Positions 43,814 through 49,861 of a DNA stretch of 64,000 bases are shown here, one piece after another; positions within the stretch are counted from its first letter, which is position 1; each line of letters begins with the position of its first letter. The notes under the pieces are model-generated. The model was not told the origin of the DNA and searched no databases. It saw nothing but the letters and a program-made list of their open reading frames with translations. This DNA comes from Ulvibacter litoralis (GTDB lineage Bacteria; Bacteroidota; Bacteroidia; Flavobacteriales; Flavobacteriaceae). Made by a program: the position numbers and the translations under genes. Location of the stretch: the NCBI RefSeq assembly GCF_900102055.1, contig NZ_FNBA01000002.1, positions 62,001-126,000 of the forward strand. Reading direction: 5' to 3'.

Positions 43814-45001
43814 ATGAAAAAAATACTACTCTTACTGTTTGTCTTCGTGGCACTTATGGCAAAAGCGCAGGTAGCAAATCCACCTTCCGATCTTAGTGTA
43901 TGTGATGATGATAATGATGGATTTGCCCAATTTGATTTAACAGTTACGGCACCGGAAATTCTAGGATCTCAAAATCCTTCCGATTTTATAATCACCTATC
44001 ATGAATCTCAAGCAGATGTCACAACGGGTGAAAATGCAATTCTGAATACTACAAGCTATACCAATAGTGGGAATCCGCAAATAATCTTTGTGCGAGTAGA
44101 GGAAGTCTCTACTGGGAGTTTCGCCATCACGAATTTTTACTTGACTGTAACGAATTCGCCTTCTCTAGTAACACCCACACCGCTTGTAATTTGTGACGAT
44201 GACAATGATGGTTTTTCAGTATTTGATTTAACTATTAAAGATGCGGAGATTCTCGATGGTGCGGTAGGTATCACGTTAGGGTATTACGAAACAGAACTAG
44301 ACGCGCTTGCGGGTATGAATCAATTAGCAAGTCCTTATGCAAATATAACTCCCTATTCACAAATTGTATTTGCGAGAGCGACAAATGATGCGACAGGATG
44401 CTTTGCTATTGTAGAGTTAGAACTCATTGTGTTAGACGGTTGTCCAATAATTACGCAGCCCCCAGCACCTATTTATATTAATGATGGAGATGCTAATGGG
44501 ATGGCTATTTTTGACCTTAGAACGAATGAGACGATGATGTTAGGTTCACAAGATCCCTCTGTGTATTTGTTTTCGTATCACATCACTTTTGACGATTCTG
44601 ATAGCGGAATGAATGCGATTACCAATCCAGAGGCGTATCAAAATGTCGCGAATCCGCAGACCATTTATGCGCGATTAACCAATAGTAACAATCAAAGCTA
44701 TGCGTTAACCGATTTTGAAATAGAAGCCGATGGCGTTTTGGGAGTGGATGCGAATGTGTTTTCAGACATGTCAATATTTCCAAATCCTACTTCGGAAAGA
44801 ATAACAATACAATCACAGTTTTTAGCTTCGGAAAGTAACGTTTCTATTTACACACTTCAAGGGCGTCAAGTGTTTTCAGAAATATTACAACCAGAGAACG
44901 GAAAAATAACAATTCCTGTTTCTGAAATCTCCTCAGGGATATACTTATTGAAGCTTACTTCTGAAGGTTACTCGATAACGAAGAAGCTTTTAAAACAGTA
45001 A
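43814..45001 (+). CDS. T9SS type A sorting domain-containing surface protein
   Basis: 395 residues. Signal peptide MKKILLLLFVFVALMAKAQ; the ATG at 43814 is used because it opens this peptide, whereas the upstream frame adds a non-signal extension. Three ~85-residue modules follow (VCDDDNDGFAQFDLT, VICDDDNDGFSVFDLTIKD, INDGDANGMAIFDLRTNET), each ending in a variant of NPQTIYARL. The last ~80 residues (FPNPTSERITIQSQ to YSITKKLLKQ) form the type A T9SS sorting domain. The modules resemble two in the type B protein at 5989-8409. Probably an adhesin or surface structural protein. It is followed by a strong terminator. Confidence 0.88.
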   Translation: MKKILLLLFVFVALMAKAQVANPPSDLSVCDDDNDGFAQFDLTVTAPEILGSQNPSDFIITYHESQADVTTGENAILNTTSYTNSGNPQIIFVRVEEVSTGSFAITNFYLTVTNSPSLVTPTPLVICDDDNDGFSVFDLTIKDAEILDGAVGITLGYYETELDALAGMNQLASPYANITPYSQIVFARATNDATGCFAIVELELIVLDGCPIITQPPAPIYINDGDANGMAIFDLRTNETMMLGSQDPSVYLFSYHITFDDSDSGMNAITNPEAYQNVANPQTIYARLTNSNNQSYALTDFEIEADGVLGVDANVFSDMSIFPNPTSERITIQSQFLASESNVSIYTLQGRQVFSEILQPENGKITIPVSEISSGIYLLKLTSEGYSITKKLLKQ

Positions 45002-45024
45002 TACATATAATATATAACAAAAAG

Positions 45025-45052
45025 AAGAGGCTCCCATTGGGAGCCTCTTTAC
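45025..45052. terminator. Strong intrinsic terminator
   Basis: Eleven-bp stem AAGAGGCTCCC / GGGAGCCTCTT with a three-base ATT loop, then T and an AT-rich tail. It lies between the convergent T9SS type A gene and the cold-shock gene and may serve both. Confidence 0.85.
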
Positions 45053-45074
45053 TTTTAAAAATTGAAGCGTACTT

Positions 45075-45266
45075 TTATAAAACTCTTACGTTTACCGCGT
45101 TTAATCCTTTTTTTCCTTCTTTAAGCTCGAATTCAACTTCGTCGCCTTCGCGAATTTCGTCAATTAAGCCTGAGATGTGTACAAAATGTTCGTTGTTTGA
45201 ACCTTCTTCTGTGATAAAACCAAAACCTTTGGTGTCGTTGAAGAATTTTACTGTTCCTTTATTCAT
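45075..45266 (-). CDS. cspA: Cold-shock family protein (Csp-type)
   Basis: 63-residue single-stranded nucleic-acid-binding beta-barrel. Both RNA-binding motifs are present: KGFGFI (RNP1) at 13-18 and HFVHIS (RNP2) at 27-32, with the usual KFF near 7. Length is typical. A TATCTTTG -7 box lies 34 nt upstream, which would give a short leader. It is convergent with the T9SS type A gene across the terminator at 45025-45052. Confidence 0.96.
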   Translation of the reverse strand: MNKGTVKFFNDTKGFGFITEEGSNNEHFVHISGLIDEIREGDEVEFELKEGKKGLNAVNVRVL

Positions 45267-45300
45267 TATTAAAAATTTAAATTAATTACTAGTTTGATTT

Positions 45301-45308
45301 CAAAGATA
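45301..45308 (-). promoter_or_regulatory. -7 box TATCTTTG for the cold-shock gene
   Basis: Exact TAnnTTTG match on the minus strand, 34 nt before the ATG at 45266. Confidence 0.6.
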
Positions 45309-45357
45309 ATGCCACAAATGTTAACAGGGAATTAATTATTTGTATCCTTTGTGGTTT

Positions 45358-45603
45358 TTATTTGATAGAACGAAGGTATAAACGTTCTACTTTATCCCGA
45401 GCCCACGGGGTTTTACGTAAAAAAGTAAGACTAGACTTAATAGAAGGGTCGCTGGTAAAGCATCTAATATTAATTTTACTACCTAAGGTTTCCCATCCAT
45501 AAGTTTTAACAAGATGTTCTAAAATGTCTGCCAATTTTACACCGTGCAACGGATTGTTTACCTGCGCTTCTTTTTGAAGTGATTCTTTCTTCTTATCGTT
45601 CAT
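45358..45603 (-). CDS. VF530 family DNA-binding protein
   Basis: 81 residues. The core [40 protein letters not shown] and [15 protein letters not shown] matches the VF530 (DUF2132) family. A structure of a family member suggested DNA binding; the role is unknown. The first 15 residues are a charged extension. It lies upstream of the cold-shock gene on the same strand (91-bp gap with that gene's promoter) and diverges from the small transcript region beyond 45604. Confidence 0.9.
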   Translation of the reverse strand: MNDKKKESLQKEAQVNNPLHGVKLADILEHLVKTYGWETLGSKINIRCFTSDPSIKSSLTFLRKTPWARDKVERLYLRSIK

Positions 45604-45736
45604 ACTGCCTTATTTTACAGTGTGAAGGTACATATTTACAACAAATTGTGAAACGTATAAAATCAAGTCTTTTATTTAATTTGAGAAATATTCGTTAAAA
45701 AGTGATTTTGATGTTTTTCAAGATGAAAATATGTTA

Positions 45737-45744
45737 TAGCTTTG
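45737..45744 (+). promoter_or_regulatory. -7 box TAGCTTTG of the small transcript
   Basis: Exact TAnnTTTG match 10 nt before an ATG at 45755; no convincing -33 TTG is visible at the usual spacing. Confidence 0.5.
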
Positions 45745-45754
45745 TCCCATCAGT

Positions 45755-45814
45755 ATGAAACAAAATAATATGTATATCATTTGTAAAAAGTCTAGGAATT
45801 TTTCCGAAGGGTAG
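45755..45814 (+). CDS. Possible 19-residue leader peptide 1
   Basis: ATG-to-TAG frame encoding MKQNNMYIICKKSRNFSEG, placed 10 nt after a -7 box and 23 bp before a terminator stem. An octamer copy at 45800 lies in its last codons. It is too short to be certain; it could be chance. Confidence 0.3.
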   Translation: MKQNNMYIICKKSRNFSEG

Positions 45815-45837
45815 CGTATATAATATAATCAATATTT

Positions 45838-45872
45838 AAAACGCTCTACCTTCATACGTAGAGCGTTTTTTG
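45838..45872 (+). terminator. Strong intrinsic terminator 1 of the leader region
   Basis: A perfect 12-bp stem (AAAACGCTCTAC / GTAGAGCGTTTT) with an 8-nt loop, followed by T residues to 45871. Confidence 0.85.
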
Positions 45873-45886
45873 TTTAAATAATAAAA

Positions 45887-45967
45887 ATGAAAGAGTATAA
45901 TTCGATTTGTAGTTTGAATAAGCGTATGTGTAAACATGCCAATTTAACCGTATATCATAGGGAGTGA
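45887..45967 (+). CDS. Possible 26-residue leader peptide 2
   Basis: ATG-to-TGA frame of 26 codons with two Cys and several basic residues (starts MKEYNSICSLNKRMCKH). It lies between two terminators and ends 22 bp before the second. Translation is not shown; a leader-peptide role is inference. Confidence 0.3.
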   Translation: MKEYNSICSLNKRMCKHANLTVYHRE

Positions 45968-45989
45968 ATTCATATTTCACAATAGTCAC

Positions 45990-46030
45990 AATCCCTTTGG
46001 TTTTATTTATAATCAAAGGGATTTTTTTTT
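45990..46030 (+). terminator. Intrinsic terminator 2 / candidate attenuator before yitT
   Basis: A perfect 10-bp stem (AATCCCTTTG / CAAAGGGATT) with a 14-nt loop and a run of nine T ending 9 nt before the yitT ATG at 46040. No -7 box lies between it and the gene, so yitT expression seems to need read-through. Confidence 0.8.
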
Positions 46031-46039
46031 AATACAATT

Positions 46040-46891
46040 ATGAAAAATATAGTAACAATCAATTTAAGTAGAGAAAGAGTAATAGCCGAATTAATAAGCT
46101 ATGGCTGGGTGTTTTTTGGATCATTCATCTTATCCATTGCATATGTTCTGTTTATCATTCCTCATTCTTTGGTTCCAGGAGGTATTTTAGGGTTGAGTAT
46201 TGTAACAAACGAACTTACTTCCTTGTCCATTGGTATGGTGGCCTTAGCGGTTAATATTCCATTGTTATTATGGGGAACAAAGGTTTTGGGTAGAAAAGTA
46301 GGAATTAAAACGGCTTTTTCTATGATACTAGTTTCTTTGTTTATTGACTTATTTTCTATAGTCACAAATGGAAAAATCTATATTGATGATGTATTAGTTT
46401 CATCCTTGTTTGGGGGTGTTATTATTGGTGTGGCAGTTGCTATTGTCATGAATGCAGGGGCAACTACAGGAGGAAACGATATTTTGGTTCGAATCATCGC
46501 AACTAAGATCAAGTTGCCTTACAGTCAGTTAATTTTAGTTATTGACGGAGCAGTAATTCTATTGGGAATCTTTGTTTTTGAAGACTTTACCATGGCGGCT
46601 TATAGTATTATTGCCATTATTGCCATAAGTAAAACAATTGATTATTATATCAAGAAATCGGTTCAAAACCGTACTGTGTTTGTATTTTCAAGTAAAAACT
46701 TATTAATTCAAGAAGCTTTGTTGATGAATGAAAATAGTACCGATAGTATCTTAAAATTAATTCATCACGACTCTAATGACAAATTAATATTGATTACAAA
46801 AAACAATAAGAAAATAGCTCCTTTAGAGGGGTTAATCTATAGTATAGACCCGCATGCTACGATCACCGTGTTGGAGTCTAACAGTAATTAA
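46040..46891 (+). CDS. YitT family membrane protein
   Basis: 283 residues. About five to six hydrophobic segments in the first 200 (WVFFGSFILSIAYVLFIIP near 24, then VFGGVIIGVAVAIV-type and IILV segments), the family's NAGATTGGNDILVRIIATKI near 134-153, and a cytosolic DUF2179 C-terminal domain (VFVFSSKNLLIQEALL onward). The YitT family includes transporters but most have no proven substrate. It stands downstream of a terminator-ended leader, so attenuation is likely. No octamer copies occur in it. Confidence 0.88.
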   Translation: MKNIVTINLSRERVIAELISYGWVFFGSFILSIAYVLFIIPHSLVPGGILGLSIVTNELTSLSIGMVALAVNIPLLLWGTKVLGRKVGIKTAFSMILVSLFIDLFSIVTNGKIYIDDVLVSSLFGGVIIGVAVAIVMNAGATTGGNDILVRIIATKIKLPYSQLILVIDGAVILLGIFVFEDFTMAAYSIIAIIAISKTIDYYIKKSVQNRTVFVFSSKNLLIQEALLMNENSTDSILKLIHHDSNDKLILITKNNKKIAPLEGLIYSIDPHATITVLESNSN

Positions 46892-46903
46892 CAAAAATGT
46901 AAC

Positions 46904-46935
46904 ACGACTTTTGGAATGAGCATTCCAAAAGTCGT
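46904..46935. promoter_or_regulatory. Palindromic operator for the TetR-family regulator
   Basis: Perfect inverted repeat with 15-bp arms and a 2-bp AG centre; the left arm is ACGACTTTTGGAATG. It covers the -33 region (TTG at 46911) up to the -7 box TATATTTG (46935-46942), so a bound repressor would block RNA polymerase. The inner half-site TTGGAATG recurs at 47516. Confidence 0.8.
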
Positions 46936-46942
46936 ATATTTG
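46935..46942 (+). promoter_or_regulatory. -7 box TATATTTG for the tetR-like gene, 4 nt before its start
   Basis: Exact TAnnTTTG match, overlapping the operator by one base and separated from the GTG at 46947 by TATT. Confidence 0.65.
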
Positions 46943-46946
46943 TATT

Positions 46947-47498
46947 GTGAATAAAAAAGAAACCATATTAGTTAAAGCATTAGAACTTCTCACTGAAAAA
47001 GGTGTTCATAACACACCTATGTCAGCCATAGCAAAAGCTGCTGGAACGGGAATGGGAACTATTTATAATTACTTTCCAAACAAAGAAGCTTTAATTAATG
47101 ATATTTATGTAAGTATTAAAGAACAAGAGAAGTCTGTTTTTTTAGACTTTGATTCTGATGCAGCTATAAAACCACAATTTGAAAATTATTTCACTTCTAT
47201 TATTGAGTTTTTTATAGCAAACCCTACTTATTTTAAATTTATGGAGCAATTACAAGCTTCTCCTATTATCACAAATGAAAGTAGGGACCTGGGGCAACAA
47301 TCTGTCGTTCCTGTATTTCAACTAATAGAGAAAGGAAAAAAAGATCAAATTATTAAAAACATCGAAATTGATGAGTTATTAATGTTTACTGGAGGCGCTA
47401 TTTTATCCTACTTACGATGGTATTTCAACAATCTAGAAGCAGGAAAGGCATCACTTACAAATCAAATTAATATGGTTTGGGATGCTTTAAAGGAGTAA
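46947..47498 (+). CDS. TetR/AcrR family transcriptional regulator
   Basis: 183 residues. N-terminal helix-turn-helix: MSAIAKAAGTGMGTIYNYFP near 26-45 with the GTIYNYF recognition helix. The C-terminal ligand domain is divergent, so the inducer is unknown. The start is GTG at 46947: the only initiation codon that keeps the whole HTH and suits the -7 box 4 nt upstream. Own-promoter palindrome and the related site before the SDR gene imply self-repression plus control of the SDR gene, by analogy with many TetR systems. Confidence 0.92.
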   Translation: MNKKETILVKALELLTEKGVHNTPMSAIAKAAGTGMGTIYNYFPNKEALINDIYVSIKEQEKSVFLDFDSDAAIKPQFENYFTSIIEFFIANPTYFKFMEQLQASPIITNESRDLGQQSVVPVFQLIEKGKKDQIIKNIEIDELLMFTGGAILSYLRWYFNNLEAGKASLTNQINMVWDALKE

Positions 47499-47515
47499 AA
47501 AAATTTATGTACAAA

Positions 47516-47537
47516 TTGGAATGAACGTTCGTTCCAA
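47516..47537. promoter_or_regulatory. Second operator-like palindrome upstream of the SDR gene
   Basis: 22-bp near-perfect palindrome (TTGGAATGAACGTTCGTTCC plus AA; one mismatched pair). It shares TTGGAATG with the operator at 46904 but with a wider centre. It ends 9 nt before the SDR ATG, well placed for repression. Confidence 0.7.
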
Positions 47538-47546
47538 AATATAATT

Positions 47547-48410
47547 ATGATGAAAAAAAATATATTAATTACAGGAACTTCAACAGGAGTTGGCTTTGAA
47601 AGTGCTATTCTTTTCGCACAGAACAATTATAAAGTGTACGCTACAATGCGTAATCTTAAAAAAGCCGACAATCTTAGAAAGAGAATTGAAGAAGATAATT
47701 TAGACATCGAGTTGCTTCCGCTTGATGTAACAAATGTAGAATCCATTCAATCTGCAGTGTCTACTATTATTCAAAAAGATGGGAAGATAGATGTACTATT
47801 CAATAATGCAGGAGCAGGGTTTGCTAAAACAACCGAACAGTCTACTGAAGCAGAAATTAGATGGGTTACAGAAGTTAATTATCACGGAGTTGTTTTTTGT
47901 ACGCAAGCGGTATTACCTTATATGCGCAAGCAAAAGTCAGGTCAAATAATTAGTATTACATCGGTTGGTGGACTGGTAGGACAGCCTTTTAATGAGTTGT
48001 ATTGTGGTGCAAAATTCGCAGTTGAAGGGTACATGGAAGCACTTTCTACCTATGTTAGTGATGCTTTTAATATTAAAATTTCTTGTGTAGAGCCCGGCGG
48101 AATTTCAACAGAATTTATGACCTCTGCCATCGAAAAGACAGCTGTGGAAGGATCATTAGCAACTGGAGAATACTTGCCAATTTTTGAAAAATACTTAGCA
48201 GGAAACCAAAAAAGAGCGAATGAAAGTAAAGATCAAGTATATCAAACTGGATTAGAAGTAGCCTCTGTAGTTTTAAAAGTAGCTCAAAATGACAATCCAC
48301 CGTTGCGAATTCGTACTTCTAAATGGGCGGAAGATTTTTGTATGCTAAAAACACAAGCCGATCCAGACGGTAGTAAGTTGGTAAATCAAATAAAAAGCAG
48401 TTTTCTATAG
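47547..48410 (+). CDS. SDR family oxidoreductase
   Basis: 287-residue short-chain dehydrogenase/reductase. NAD(P) motif TGTSTGVGFESAILFAQ near 9-25, DVTNVESIQSA near 60, NNAGAGFAKTT near 89, catalytic Ser in SITSVGGLVG near 139 and YCGAKFAVEG (Tyr-x3-Lys) near 153-162. Substrate unknown. It follows the TetR gene in the same direction and has a matching operator, so it is probably the regulator's target. The first codon may be the ATG at 47547 or the next one (MMKKN). Confidence 0.92.
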   Translation: MMKKNILITGTSTGVGFESAILFAQNNYKVYATMRNLKKADNLRKRIEEDNLDIELLPLDVTNVESIQSAVSTIIQKDGKIDVLFNNAGAGFAKTTEQSTEAEIRWVTEVNYHGVVFCTQAVLPYMRKQKSGQIISITSVGGLVGQPFNELYCGAKFAVEGYMEALSTYVSDAFNIKISCVEPGGISTEFMTSAIEKTAVEGSLATGEYLPIFEKYLAGNQKRANESKDQVYQTGLEVASVVLKVAQNDNPPLRIRTSKWAEDFCMLKTQADPDGSKLVNQIKSSFL

Positions 48411-48445
48411 TAGTTAAGGGAAGTAAAAATAATACTGAACTGATA

Positions 48446-48517
48446 TGTCATGTCGAGCGGAGTCGAAACCCACTTTAAAAAATAACTTTAAAGTTCTCGA
48501 TTCCGCTCGACATGACA
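48446..48517. repeat. REP-like intergenic inverted repeat
   Basis: 21-nt arms (TGTCATGTCGAGCGGAGTCG and A on the left) complementary except for one G-T-type mismatch, with a ~30-nt AT-rich loop. It lies between convergent genes and could also end transcription. Related in design to 13179-13236 (GTCGAGCG core). Confidence 0.8.
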
Positions 48518-48518
48518 T

Positions 48519-48585
48519 TTTTTAAATTTTGCTATCTGCTATATTTTTCCATTTTTAAATTTTGCTATCTGCTATATTTTTCCAT
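48519..48585. repeat. 33-bp tandem duplication at the 3' end of the amidohydrolase gene
   Basis: Two exact copies with period 33 bp. Reading on the minus strand, each unit contains ATGGAAAAATATAGCAGATA then G and an A/T-rich tail. The first copy codes for the last residues MEKYSR and the stop; the second is the untranslated repeat. It abuts the REP-like element. Confidence 0.9.
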
Positions 48586-49854
48586 GTAGCGTTTCCACAG
48601 TTCTGTTTGATGTGTTTCTAACGAGAGTTCTCTTCCGTCAATAAACGCATGAGTTAATACGTTAGTGCGCATATCTAAGGCATCGCCTTCAGAAATAAAT
48701 AGCGTAGCACTTTTACCAATTTCTAAAGTTCCGTAGGAAGCATCGATTCCTAAAATTTTTGCTGTATTTCCCGTAATTAATTGCAAGGCTGTTTCTTTTT
48801 CCATCCCTTGAGCCACTAATTGTCCTGCGTAAAAAGGAAGGTTTCGCGTCTGAAAGTTAGAAGTACTACTGTTTTCTAAAGCAACTAACAATCCGCCATC
48901 TACTAATAACTTCGGAAGCTTATACGGCAAATCATAATCGTCGTCTGCTTTTTTAGGAAGACTATGTGTGTGCTGTACCAAAACTGAAATATTGTATTTT
49001 TTAAGAAACGGAATAATTTTATACGCTTCATAACCGCCTACTAACACCACTTCTTTAACACCGCTTTCTTTGGCAGAAGTCACCGCGTCAATGATTTCTT
49101 TTTCACCATTGGCATACACATATAATTTTTGCGAACCATCAAACAACCCTTTCATAGCGTTAAATGCTTCATTTTTGGTTTCAGTACGGCTCTTTCCGTA
49201 GGCTTTTGAATTGTTATAAAAAGCAGTTACCTCGTCTACATCTTTGGTATAATCTTTATTTGGTAAAAAGCCTCTTGGTTCACCTTGCCACCAACGTCCT
49301 CTTCTAAACGTGCTAGGCCAGTGTAAATGGATTCCGTCGTCCACTTTAACGGCTGCATCTTCCCAATTCCATGCATCGAACTGAACAATAGAAGACGTCC
49401 CTGAAATTCGTCCGCCTTGTGGTGCAATTTGTCCAAGCAGCACTCCGTTTGGGCGCATCGATTCTACCACTTTACTTTCAGCATTATAGGCGATTAAACT
49501 TCGAATGTTAGGAATAAAATCTCCAATTTCGTCATCGTCATTACTCGCTCTAACCGCATCCACTTCGACAAGTCCTAATGGTTTGGCAGGAGCAATAAAG
49601 CCAGGATAGACATGTTTCCCTTTCGCGTCGATAATACGCCCTTTGGCAGGTGTGGTTTGGTTTCCGATAGCAGTAATTTTGCCATTTTCAAAAACAAGCG
49701 TGCTGTTTTCTAAAATAGTGCCGTTCCCTATGTGTGCGGTTGCACCTGTAATCGTAATCGTTCCTGTTTGTTTTGTTGCAGGAGTTTGTTGCGCTATGGC
49801 ATGAATTCCGAAAAGGAAAGCGACTCCAACTAATATTTGTTTTAAATTTTTCAT
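48565..49854 (-). CDS. Amidohydrolase-like protein lacking the HxH metal motif
   Basis: 429 residues, signal peptide (VGVAFLFGIHAIAQ). It has the amidohydrolase front beta-sandwich (ITITGATAHIGNGTILENST) and the C-terminal LGIDASYGTLEIGKSATLFI region, but the first barrel strand reads VYPGFIAPAKPLG where active members have GxIDxHxH. Hence probably a non-catalytic homologue or a changed enzyme. It lies 7 bp downstream of the double-domain amidohydrolase and is likely co-expressed; both are exported. Its last codons are repeated in the 33-bp tandem duplication. Confidence 0.85.
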   Translation of the reverse strand: MKNLKQILVGVAFLFGIHAIAQQTPATKQTGTITITGATAHIGNGTILENSTLVFENGKITAIGNQTTPAKGRIIDAKGKHVYPGFIAPAKPLGLVEVDAVRASNDDDEIGDFIPNIRSLIAYNAESKVVESMRPNGVLLGQIAPQGGRISGTSSIVQFDAWNWEDAAVKVDDGIHLHWPSTFRRGRWWQGEPRGFLPNKDYTKDVDEVTAFYNNSKAYGKSRTETKNEAFNAMKGLFDGSQKLYVYANGEKEIIDAVTSAKESGVKEVVLVGGYEAYKIIPFLKKYNISVLVQHTHSLPKKADDDYDLPYKLPKLLVDGGLLVALENSSTSNFQTRNLPFYAGQLVAQGMEKETALQLITGNTAKILGIDASYGTLEIGKSATLFISEGDALDMRTNVLTHAFIDGRELSLETHQTELWKRYMEKYSR

Positions 49855-49861
49855 CGTTCGC

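Larger units (their letters stand above)
45749..45872 (+). ncRNA. Candidate small RNA or leader transcript
   Basis: The divergent spacer 45604-46039 (436 bp) has no conventional gene. A -7 box at 45737-45744 predicts a start near 45749, and a textbook terminator ends near 45872, giving a ~120-nt RNA. As the flanking genes diverge, the terminator cannot belong to either of them. The RNA also contains a 20-codon frame (45755-45814). It could be a trans-acting sRNA or a leader. I could not match it to a known RNA family. Confidence 0.5.

Noticed and set aside
45815-48906. Octamer-free stretch over yitT-tetR-SDR as proof of recent transfer
   Set aside because: The ~3.1-kb gap is not exceptional: 32.3-35.7 kb, in housekeeping genes, is also free of copies.
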